64,000 bases of DNA from Petrolisthes cinctipes (lineage: Eukaryota; Arthropoda; Malacostraca; Decapoda; Porcellanidae): NCBI GenBank assembly GCA_033782935.1, contig JAWQEG010000286.1, forward strand, positions 3,857,501 through 3,921,500, given 5' to 3'. This document shows positions 47,236 to 58,651 of this stretch, one piece after another. The number at the start of each line of letters is the position of its first letter. Position 1 is the first letter of the stretch. The notes beneath the pieces are model-generated. The model was not told the DNA's origin and did no database searches. It saw nothing but the letters and a program-made list of their open reading frames with translations. A program made the translations under genes and the position numbers.

Positions 47236-50200
47236 GTGCTAGAATATTTTCAAAATATAGGCTAAAAACATGCTAAAAATCGATCTTTTAGGTGCCAAAA
47301 AGTCGATATCTCAAATTCAGTCCCAAAACACCCAAAAATTCGATATTTAAGGGTCCCAGTAGCGATCTGTACATGCCTACTCCGTGTTAGAGTATTTTCA
47401 AAATACATGCTCAAAACATTCTGAAAATCGATCTTTTAGGTGCACAAAAGTCGATATGTGCATGCATCTTCAGTACCCGTTTATATCTCAAATTCAGGCT
47501 CAAAACACCCGAAAATTAAATATTTTGGGGTCCCAGAAGCAATCTGTACATGCCTACTCAGTGTTAGAGTATTTTCAAAATACAGGCCCAAAACATGCTG
47601 AAAATCGATATTTTAGATGCCCAAAGTCAATATGAGCATGTATCTTCTGTACCCGTTTATATCTCAAATTCAGGCTCAAAACACCCGAAAATTCAATATT
47701 TTGGGGTCCCAGAAGCAATCTGTACATGCCTACACAGTGCTAGAATATTTTCAAAATATAGGCTAAAAACATGCTAAAAATCGACATTTTAGGTGCCAAA
47801 AAATCGATATCTCAAATTCAGTCCCAAAACACCCGAAAATTCGATATTTAGAGGCCTACTCCGTGTTAGAGGATTTTCAAAATACAGGCCAAAAACATAC
47901 TGAAAATCGATCTTTTAGGTGCCCAAAAGTCGATTTGTGCATGCATCTTCTGTACCCGTTTATATCTCAAATTCTGGCCCTAAACACCCGAAAATTCGAT
48001 ATTTTAGGGTCCCAGAAGCGATCTGTACATGCCTACTCCGTGTTAGAGTATTTTCAAAATTCAGGCCCAAAACATGCTGAAAATCGATATTTTTGGTGCC
48101 CAAAGTCAATATGTGCATGTATCTTCTGTACCCGTTTATATCTCAAATTCAGGCTCAAAACACCCGAAAATTCAATATTTTGGGGTCCCAGAAGCAATCT
48201 GTACATGCCTACACAGTTCTAGAATATTTTCAAAATATAGGCTAAAAACATGCTAAAAATCGACATTTTAGGTGCCAAAAAATCGATATCTCAAATTCAG
48301 TCCCAAAACACCCGAAAATTCGATATTTAGAGGTCCCAGAAGGTATCTGTACATGCCTACTCCGTGTTAGAGTATTTTCAAAATACAGGCCAAAAACATA
48401 CTGAAAATCGATCTTTTAGGTGCCCAAAAGTCGATATGTGCATGCATCTTCTGTACCCGTTTATATCTCAAATTCTGGCCCTAAACACCCGAAAATTCGA
48501 TATTTTGGGGTCCCAGAAGCGATCTGTACATGCCTACTCCGTGTTAGAGTATTTTCAAAATTCAGGCCCAAAACATGCTGAAAATCGATATTTTTGGTGC
48601 CCAAAGTCAATATGTGCATTATCTTCTGTACCCGTTTATATCTCAAATTCAGGCTCAAAACACCCGAAAATTCAATATTTTGGGGTCCCAGAAGCAATCT
48701 GTACATGCCTACTCAGTGTTAGAGTATTTTCAAAATACAGGCCCAAGACATGCTGAAAATCGATATTTTAGATGCCCAAAGTCAATATGAGCATGTATCT
48801 TCTGTACCCGTTTATATCTCAAATTCAGGCTCAAAACACCCGAAAATTCAATATTTTGGGGTCCCAGAAGCAATCTGTACATGCCTACACAGTGCTAGAA
48901 TATTTTCAAAATATAGGCTAAAAACATGCTAAAAATCGACATTTTAGGTGCCAAAAAATCGATATCTCAAATTCAGTCCCAAAACACCCGAAAATTCGAT
49001 ATTTAGAGGTCCCAGAAGGTATCTGTACATGCCTACTCCGTGTTAGAGTATTTTCAAAATACAGGCCAAAAACATACTGAAAATCGATCTTTTAGGTGCC
49101 CAAAAGTCGATATGTGCATGCATCTTCTGTACCCTTTTATATCTCAAATTCTGGCCCTAAACACCCGAAAATTCGATATTTTGGGGTCCCAGAAGCGATC
49201 TGTACATGCCTACTCCGTGTTAGAGTATTTTCAAAATTCAGGCCCAAAACATGCTGAAAATCGATATTTTTGGTGCCCAAAGTCAATATGTGCATTATCT
49301 TCCGTACCCGTTTATATCTCAAATTCTGGCTCAAAACACCCGAAAATTCAATATTTTGGGGTCCCAGAAGCAATCTGTACATGCCTACACAGTGCTAGAA
49401 TATTTTCAAAATATAGGCTAAAAACATGCTAAAAATCGACCTTTATTTGCCAAAAAGTCGATATCTCAAATTCAGTCCCAAAACACCCGAAAATTCGATA
49501 TTTAGGGGTCCCAGAAGGTATCTGTACATGCCTACTCCGTGTTAGAGTATTTTCAAAATACAGGCCAAAAACATACTGAAAATCGATCTTTTAGGTGCCC
49601 AAAAGTCGATATGTGCATGCATCTTCTGTACCCGTTTATATCTCAAATTCTGGCCCTAAACACCCTAAAATTCGATATTTTGGGGTCCCAGAAGCGATCT
49701 GTACATGCCTACTCCGTGTTAGAGTATTTTCAAAATTCAGGCCCAAAACATGCTGAAAATCGATATTTTTGGTGCCCAAAGTCAATATGTGCATTATCTT
49801 CTGTACCCGTTTATATCTCAAATTCAGGCTCAAAACACCCGAAAATTCAATATTTTGGGGTCCCAGAAGCAATCTGTACATGCCTACACAGTGCTAGAAT
49901 ATTTTCAAAATATAGGCTAAAAACATGCTAAAAATCGACATTTTAGGTGCCAAAAAATCGATATCTCAAATTCAGTCCCAAAACACCCGAAAATTCGATA
50001 TTTAGAGGTCCCAGAAGGTATCTGTACATGCCTACTCCGTGTTAGAGTATTTTCAAAATACAGGCCAAAAACATACTGAAAATCGATCTTTTAGGTGCCC
50101 AAAAGTCGATATGTGCATGCATCTTCTGTACCCGTTTATATCTCAAATTCTGGCCCTAAACACCCGAAAAATCGATATTTTGGGGTCCCAGAAGCGATCT

Positions 50201-50530
50201 GTACATGCCTACTCCGTGTTAGAGTATTTTCAAAATTCAGGCCCAAAACATGCTGAAAATCGATATTTTTGGTGCCCAAAGTCAATATGTGCATTATCTT
50301 CTGTACCCGTTTATATCTCAAATTCAGGCTCAAAACACCCGAAAATTCAAAATTTTGAGGTCCCAGAAGCAATCTGTACTCAGTGCTAGAATATTTTCAA
50401 AATATATTCTAAAAACATGCTAAAAATCGATCTTTTAGGTGCCAAAAAGTCGATATCTCAAATTCAGGCTCAAAACACCCGAAAATTCAATATTTTGGGG
50501 TCCCAGAAGCAATCTGTACATGCCTACTCA
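47236..50530 (+). repeat. 3.3-kb higher-order unit, copy 1 (3295 bp)
   Basis: Starts are 47236 (C1), 47384 (A2), 47561 (B2), 47737 (C2 of 126 bp), 47863 (A1), 48040 (B1), 48216 (C2), 48364 (A1), 48541 (B1, 175), 48716 (B2), 48892 (C2), 49040 (A1), 49217 (B1, 175), 49392 (C, 147), 49539 (A1), 49716 (B1, 175), 49891 (C2), 50039 (A1), 50216 (B1, 167) and 50383 (C1). Marks shared with copy 2 include tttaagggtcccagtagcg, acattctgaaaatcg, tatgagcatgtatc, ccttttatatctc, cttccgtaccc, caccctaaaattcg and aaaattttgaggtccc. The C2 at 47737 lacks 22 bp. Confidence 0.88.
47737..47862 (+). repeat. C2 monomer with a 22-bp deletion (126 bp)
   Basis: gatatttagagg joins directly to cctactccgtg, removing the segment from tcccagaagg to tgtacatg. 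The corresponding C2 in the partner unit (51032-51179) is full length, so this loss occurred after, or in only one copy of, the 3.3/3.6-kb duplication. Confidence 0.85.
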
Positions 50531-53500
50531 GTGCTAGAATATTTTCAAAATATAGGCTAAAAACATGCTAAAAATCGATCTTTTAGGTGCCAAAAAGTCG
50601 ATATCTCAAATTCAGTCCCAAAACACCCAAAAATTCGATATTTAAGGGTCCCAGTAGCGATCTGTACATGCCTACTCCGTGTTAGAGTATTTTCAAAATA
50701 CATGCTCAAAACATTCTGAAAATCGATCTTTTAGGTGCACAAAAGTCGATATGTGCATGCATCTTCAGTACCCGTTTATATCTCAAATTCAGGCTCAAAA
50801 CACCCGAAAATTCAATATTTTGGGGTCCCAGAAGCAATCTGTACATGCCTACTCAGTGTTAGAGTATTTTCAAAATACAGGCCCAAAACATGCTGAAAAT
50901 CGATATTTTAGATGCCCAAAGTCAATATGAGCATGTATCTTCTGTACCCGTTTATATCTCAAATTCAGGCTCAAAACACCCGAAAATTCAATATTTTGGG
51001 GTCCCAGAAGCAATCTGTACATGCCTACACAGTGCTAGAATATTTTCAAAATATAGGCTAAAAACATGCTAAAAATCGACATTTTAGGTGCCAAAAAATC
51101 GATATCTCAAATTCAGTCCCAAAACACCCGAAAATTCGATATTTAGAGGTCCCAGAAGGTATCTGTACATGCCTACTCCGTGTTAGAGTATTTTCAAAAT
51201 ACAGGCCAAAAACATACTGAAAATCGATCTTTTAGGTGCCCAAAAGTCGATATGTGCATGCATCTTCTGTACCCATTTATATCTCAAATTCTGGCCCTAA
51301 ACACCCGAAAATTCGATATTTTAGGGTCCCAGAAGCGATCTGTACATGCCTACTCCGTGTTAGAGTATTTTCAAAATTCAGGCCCAAAACATGCTGAAAA
51401 TCGATATTTTTGGTGCCCAAAGTCAATATGTGCATGTATCTTCTGTACCCGTTTATATCTCAAATTCAGGCTCAAAACACCCGAAAATTCAATATTTTGG
51501 GGTCCCAGAAGCAATCTGTACATGCCTACACAGTGCTAGAATATTTTCAAAATATAGGCTAAAAACATGCTAAAAATCGACATTTTAGGTGCCAAAAAAT
51601 CGATATCTCAAATTCAGTCCCAAAACACCCGAAAATTCGATATTTAGAGGTCCCAGAAGGTATCTGTACATGCCTACTCCGTGTTAGAGTATTTTCAAAA
51701 TACAGGCCAAAAACATACTGAAAATCGATCTTTTAGGTGCCCAAAAGTCGATATGTGCATGCATCTTCTGTACCCGTTTATATCTCAAATTCTGGCCCTA
51801 AACACCCGAAAATTCGATATTTTGGGGTCCCAGAAGCGATCTGTACATGCCTACTCCGTGTTAGAGTATTTTCAAAATTCAGGCCCAAAACATGCTGAAA
51901 ATCGATATTTTTGGTGCCCAAATTCAATATGTGCATTATCTTCTGTACCCGTTTATATCTCAAATTCAGGCTCAAAACACCCGAAAATTCAATATTTTGG
52001 GGTCCCAGAAGCAATCTGTACATGCCTACACAGTGCTAGAATATTTTCAAAATATAGGCTAAAAACATGCTAAAAATCGACCTTTTAGGTGCCAAAAAGT
52101 CGATATCTCAAATTCAGTCCCAAAACACCCGAAAATTCGATATTTAGGGGTCCCAGAAGGTATCTGTACATGCCTACTCCGTGTTAGAGTATTTTCAAAA
52201 TACAGGCCAAAAACATACTGAAAATCTATCTTTTAGGTGCCCAAAAGTCGATATGTGCATGCATCTTCTGTACCCGTTTATATCTCAAATTCTGGCCCTA
52301 AACACCCTAAAATTCGATATTTTGGGGTCCCAGAAGCGATCTGTACATGCCTACTACGTGTTAGAGTATTTTCAAAATTCAGGCCCAAAACATGCTGAAA
52401 ATCGATATTTTTGGTGCCCAAAGTCAATATGTGCATTATCTTCTGTACCCGTTTATATCTCAAATTCAGGCTCAAAACACCCGAAAATTCAATATTTTGG
52501 GGTCCCAGAAGCAATCTGTACATGCCTACACAGTGCTAGAATATTTTCAAAATATAGGCTAAAAACATGCTAAAAATCGACATTTTAGGTGCCAAAAAAT
52601 CGATATCTCAAATTCAGTCCCAAAACACCCGAAAATTCGATATTTAGAGGTCCCAGAAGGTATCTGTACATGCCTACTCCGTGTTAGAGTATTTTCAAAA
52701 TACAGGCCAAAAACATACTGAAAATCGATCTTTTAGGTGCCCAAAAGTCGATATGTGCATGCATCTTCTGTACCCTTTTATATCTCAAATTCTGGCCCTA
52801 AACACCCGAAAATTCGATATTTTGGGGTCCCAGAAGCGATCTGTACATGCCTACTCCGTGTTAGAGTATTTTCAAAATTCAGGCCCAAAACATGCTGAAA
52901 ATCGATATTTTTGGTGCCCAAAGTCAATATGTGCATTATCTTCCGTACCCGTTTATATCTCAAATTCAGGCTCAAAACACCCGAAAATTCAATATTTTGG
53001 GGTCCCAGAAGCAATCTGTACATGCCTACACAGTGCTAGAATATTTTCAAAATATAGGCTAAAAACATGCTAAAAATCGACCTTTTAGGTGCCAAAAAGT
53101 CGATATCTCAAATTCAGTCCCAAAACACCCGAAAATTCGATATTTAGGGATCCCAGAAGGTATCTGTACATGCCTACTCCGTGTTAGAGTATTTTCAAAA
53201 TACAGGCCAAAAACATACTGAAAATCGATCTTTTAGGTGCCCAAAAGTCGATATGTGCATGCATCTTCTGTACCCGTTTAAATCTCAAATTCTGGCCCTA
53301 AACACCCTAAAATTCGATATTTTGGGGTCCCAGAAGCGATCTGTACATGCCTACTCCGTGTTAGAGTATTTTCAAAATTCAGGCCCAAAACATGCTGAAA
53401 ATCGATATTTTTGGTGCCCAAAGTCAATATGTGCATTATCTTCTGTACCCGTTTATATCTCAAATTCAGGCTCAAAACACCCGAAAATTCAATATTTTGG

Positions 53501-54172
53501 GGTCCCAGAAGCAATCTGTACATGCCTACACAGTGCTAGAATATTTTCAAAATATAGGCTAAAAACATGCTAAAAATCGACATTTTAGGTGCCAAAAAAT
53601 CGATATCTCAAATTCAGTCCCAAAACACCCGAAAATTCGATATTTAGAGGTCCCAGAAGGTATCTGTACATGCCTACTCCGTGTTAGAGTATTTTCAAAA
53701 TACAGGCCAAAAACATACTGAAAATCGATCTTTTAGGTGCCCAAAAGTCGATATGTGCATGCATCTTCTGTACCCGTTTATATCTCAAATTCTGGCCCTA
53801 AACACCCGAAAAATCGATATTTTGGGGTCCCAGAAGCGATCTGTACATGCCTACTCCGTGTTAGAGTATTTTCAAAATTCAGGCCCAAAACATGCTGAAA
53901 ATCGATATTTTTGGTGCCCAAAGTCAATATGTGCATTATCTTCTGTACCCGTTTATATCTCAAATTCAGGCTCAAAACACCCGAAAATTCAAAATTTTGA
54001 GGTCCCAGAAGCAATCTGTACTCAGTGCTAGAATATTTTCAATATATAGGCTAAAAACATGCTAAAAATCGATCTTTTAGGTGCCAAAAAGTCGATATCT
54101 CAAATTCAGTCCCAAAACACCCGAAAATTCGATATTTAGGGGTCCCAGAAGCGATCTGTACATGTCTACTCC
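50531..54172 (+). repeat. 3.6-kb higher-order unit, copy 2 (3642 bp)
   Basis: Tandem partner of 47236-50530. The region 51681-53680 consists of four 500-bp A1-B1-C trimers (starts 51681, 52181, 52681, 53181). They alternate between a C with cgaccttttagg (52033, 53033) and a trimer whose A1 has caccctaaaattcg (52181, 53181), so a 1000-bp pair is itself duplicated here. Copy 1 shows the corresponding pair once, at 49040 and 49539. The unit ends with the 167-bp B1 at 53858 and a C1 at 54025. Confidence 0.88.
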
Positions 54173-56342
54173 GTGTTAGAGTATTTTCAAAATACATGCT
54201 CAAAACATACTGAAAATCGATCTTTTAGGTGCACAAAAGTCGATATGTGCATGCATCTTCAGTACCCGTTTATATCTCAAATTCAGGCTCAAAACACACG
54301 AAAATTCAATATTTTGGGGTCCCAGAAGCAATCTGTACATGCCTAGTCAGTGTTAGAGTATTTTCAAAATACAGGCCCAAAACATGCTGAAAATCGATAT
54401 TTTAGATGCCCAAAGTCAATATGTGCATGTATCTTCTGTACCCGTTTATATCTCAAATTCAGGCTCAAAACACCCGAAAATTCAAAATTTTGAGGTCCCA
54501 GAAGCAATCTGTACATGCCTTCTCAGTGCTAGAATATTTTCAAAATATAAGCTAAAAACATGCTAAAAATCGACATTTTAGGTGCCAAAAAATCGATATC
54601 TCAAATTCAGTCCCAAAACACCCGAAAATTCGATATTTAGAGGTCCCAGAAGGTATCTGTACATGCCTACTCCGTGTTAGAGTATTTTCAAAATACAGGC
54701 CAAAAACATACTGAAAATCGATCTTTTAGGTGCCCAAAAGTCGATATGTGCATGCATCTTCTGTACCCGTTTATATCTCAAATTCTGGCCCTAAACACCC
54801 GAAAAATCGATATTTTGGGGTCCCAGAAGCGATCTGTACATGCCTACTCCATGTTAGAGTATTTTCAAAATTCAGGCCCAAAACATGCTGAAAATCGATA
54901 TTTTTGGTGCCCAAAGTCAATATGTGCATTATCTTCTGTACCCGTTTATATCTCAAATTCAGGCTCAAAACACCCGAAAATTCAATATTTTGGGGTCCCA
55001 GAAGCAATCTGTACATGCCTACTCAGTGTTAGAGTATTTTCAAAATACAGGCCCAAAACATGCTGAAAATCGATATTTTAGATGCCCAAAGTCAATATGA
55101 GCATGTATCTTCTGTACCCGTTTATATCTCAAATTCAGGCTCAAAACACCCGAAAATTCAATATTTTGGGGTCCCAGAAGCAATCTGTACATGCCTACAC
55201 AGTGCTAGAATATTTTCAAAATATAGGCTAAAAACATGCTAAAAATCGACATTTTAGGTGCCAAAAAATCGATATCTCAAATTCAGTCCCAAAACACCCG
55301 AAAATTCGATATTTAGAGGTCCCAGAAGGTATCTGTACATGCCTACTCCGTGTTAGAGTATTTTCAAAATACAGGCCAAAAACATACTGAAAATCGATCT
55401 TTTAGGTGCCCAAAAGTCGATATGTGCATGCATCTTCTGTACCCGTTTATATCTCAAATTCTGGCCCTAAACACCCGAAAAATCGATATTTTGGGGTCCC
55501 AGAAGCGATCTGTACATGCCTACTCCGTGTTAGAGTATTTTCAAAATTCAGGCCCAAAACATGCTGAAAATCGATATTTTTGGTGCCCAAAGTCAATATG
55601 TGCATTATCTTCTGTACCCGTTTATATCTCAAATTCAGGCTCAAAACACCCGAAAATTCAAAATTTTGAGGTCCCAGAAGCAATCTGTACTCAGTGCTAG
55701 AATATTTTCAAAATATAGGCTAAAAACATGCTAAAAATCGATCTTTTAGGTGCCAAAAACTCGATATCTCAAATTCAGTCCCAAAACACCCGAAAATTCG
55801 ATATTTAGGGGTCCCAGAAGCGATCTGTACATGTCTACTCCGTGTTAGAGTATTTTCAAAATACATGCTCAAAACATACTGAAAATCGATCTTTTAGGTG
55901 CACAAAAGTCGATATGTGCATGCATCTTCAGTACCCGTTTATATCTCAAATTCAGGCTCAAAACACACGAAAATTCAATATTTTGGGGTCCCAGAAGCAA
56001 TCTGTACATGCCTAGTCAGTGTTAGAGTATTTTCAAAATACAGGCCCAAAACATGCTGAAAATCGATATTTTAGATGCCCAAAGTCAATATGTGCATGTA
56101 TCTTCTGTACCCGTTTATATCTCAAATTCAGGCTCAAAACACCCGAAAATTCAATATTTTGGGGTCCCAGAAGCAATCTGTACATGCCTACACAGTGCTA
56201 GAATATTTTCAAAATATAGGCTAAAAACATGCTAAAAATCGACATTTTAGGTGCCAAAAAATCGATATCTCAAATTCAGTCCCAAAACACCCGAAAATTC
56301 GATATTTAGAGGTCCCAGAAGGTATCTGTACATGCCTACTCC
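53681..56342 (+). repeat. 1669-bp duplication, about 1.6 copies
   Basis: 53681-55349 recurs from 55350 at a spacing of 1669 bp. The order is A1-B1(167)-C1-A2-B2-C2-A1-B1-B2-C2. Shared private marks are cgaaaaatcgatattttgg, aaaattttgaggtccc, ctgtactcagtgctag, catgtctactccg (54163, 55832), caaaacacacgaaaattc (54293, 55962) and cctagtcagtgttag (54345, 56014). The second copy breaks off at about 56343. It overlaps the end of the 3.6-kb unit and shows that duplications are nested. Confidence 0.87.
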
Positions 56343-57186
56343 GTGTTAGAGTATTTTCAAAATACAGGCCAAAAACATACTGAAAATCGATCTTTTAGGT
56401 GCCCAAAAGTCGATATGTGCATGCATCTTCTGTACCCGTTTATATCTCAAATTCTGGCCCTAAACACCCGAAAATTCGACATTTTGGGGTCCCAGAAGCG
56501 ATCTGTACATGCCTAGTCCGTTTTAGAGTATTTTCAATATTCAGGCCCAAAACATGCTAAAAATCGATATTTTTGGTGCCCAAAGTCAATATGTGCATGT
56601 ATCTTCTGTACCCGTTTATATCTCAAATTCAGGCTCATAACACCCGAAAATTCAATATTTTGGGGTCCCAGAAGCAATCTGTACATTGCTAGAATATTTT
56701 CAAAATATAGGCTAAAAACATGCTAAAAATCGATCTTTTAGGTGCCAAAAAGTCGATATCTCAAATTCAGTCCCAAAACACCCGAAAATTCGATATTTAG
56801 GGGTCCCAGAAGCGATCTGTACATGCCTACTCCGTGTTAGAGTATTTTCAAAATACATGCTCAAAACATACTGAAAATCGATCTTTTAGGTGCACAAAAG
56901 TCGATATGTGCATGCATCTTCAGTACCCGTTTATATCTCAAATTCAGGCTCAAAACACCCGAAAATTCAATATTTTGGGGTCCCAGAAGCAATCTGTACA
57001 TGCCTACTCAGTGTTAGAGTATTTTCAAAATACAGGCCCAAAACATGCTGAAAATCGATATTTTAGATGCCCAAAGTCAATATGTGCATGTATCTTCTGT
57101 ACCCGTTTATATCTCAAATTCAGGCTCAAAACACCCGAAAATTCAATATTTTGGGGTCCCAGAAGCAATCTGTACATGCCTACACA
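56343..57186 (+). repeat. Short mixed stretch A1-B1(166)-C1-A2-B2
   Basis: Starts are 56343 (A1 with cgacattttgggg), 56520 (B1 starting ttttagag, 166 bp, ending gtacattgctag), 56686 (C1), 56834 (A2) and 57011 (B2). The B1 carries several private changes (tcaatattcagg, catgctaaaaatcg, ggctcataacaccc), more than its neighbours, which suggests an older copy. Confidence 0.8.
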
Positions 57187-58651
57187 GTGCTAGAATATTT
57201 TCAAAATATAGGCCAAAAACATGCTAAAAATCGACATTTTAGGTGCCAAAAAATCAATATCTCAAATTCAGTCCCAAAACACCCGAAAATTCGATATTTA
57301 GAGGTCCCAGAAGGTATCTGTACATGCCTACTCCGTCTTAGAGTATTTTCAAAATACAGGCCAAAAACATACTGAAAATCGATCTTTTTGGTGCCCAAAA
57401 GTCGATATGTGCATGCATCTTCTGTACCCGTTTATATCTCAAATTCTGGCCCTAAACACCCGAAAATTTGATATTTTGGGGTCCCAGAAGCGATCTGTAC
57501 ATGCTTACTCCGTGTTAGAGTATTTTCAAAATTCAGGCCCAAAACTTGCTGAAAATCGATATTTTTGGTGCCCAAAGTCAATATGTGCATGTATCTTCTG
57601 TACCCGTTTATATCTCAAATTCAGGCTCAAAACACCCGAAAATTCAATATTTTGGGGTCACAGAAGCAATCTGTACAGTGCTAGAATATTTTCAAAATAT
57701 AGGCTAAAAACATGCTAAAAATCGATCTTTTAGGTGCCAAAAAGTCGATATCTCAAATTCAGTCCCAAAACACCCGAAAATTCGATATTTAGGGGTCCCA
57801 GAAGCAATCTGTACATGCCTACTCCGTGTTAGAGTATTTTCAAAATACATGCTCAAAACATACTGAAAATCGATCTGTTAGGTGCACAAAAGTCGATATG
57901 TGCATGCATCTTCAGTACCCGTTTATAACTCAAATTCAGGCTCAAAACACCCGAAAATTCGATATTTTGGGGTCCCAGAAGCAATCTGTACATGCCTACT
58001 CAGTGTTAGAGTATTTTCAAAATACAGGCCCAAAACATGCTGAAAATCGATATCTTAGATGCCCAAAGTCAATATGTGCATGTATCTTCTGTACCCGTTT
58101 ATATCTCAAATTCAGGCTCAAAACACCCGAAAATTCAATATTTTGGGGTCCCAGAAGCAATCTGTACATGCCTACACAGTGCTAGAATATTTTCAAAATA
58201 TAGGCTAAAAACATGCTAAAAATCGACATTTTAGGTGCCAAAAAATCGATATCTCAAATTCAGTCCCAAAACACCCGAAAATTCGATATTTAGAGGTCCC
58301 AGAAGGTATCTGTACATGCCTACTCCGTGTTAGAGTATTTTCAAAATACAGGCCAAAAACATACTGAAAATCGATCTTTTAGGTGCCCAAAAGTCGATAT
58401 GTGCATGCATCTTCTGTACCCGTTTATATCTCAAATTCTGGCCCTAAACACCAGAAAATTCGATATTTTGGGGTCCCAGAAGCAATCTGTACATGCCTAC
58501 TCAGTGCTAGAATATTTTCAAAATATAGGCTAAAAACATGCTAAAAATCGATCTTTTAGGTGCCAAAAAATCGATATCTCAAATTCAGTCCCAAAACACC
58601 CGAAAATTCGATATTTAGAGGTCCCAGAAGGTATCTGTACATGCCTACTCC
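57187..58651 (+). repeat. Segment repeated 5.3 kb downstream, copy 1
   Basis: Starts are 57187 (C2 with aaatcaatatctc), 57335 (A1 starting gtcttagag, with gatctttttggtgccc), 57512 (B1 with aaaacttgctg, 166 bp), 57678 (C1), 57826 (A2 with gatctgttaggtgc and tttataactcaaat), 58003 (B2), 58179 (C2), 58327 (A1/A2 tail) and 58504 (C1). The same variants in the same order occur at 62503-63968, offset 5316-5317 bp. Confidence 0.85.
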
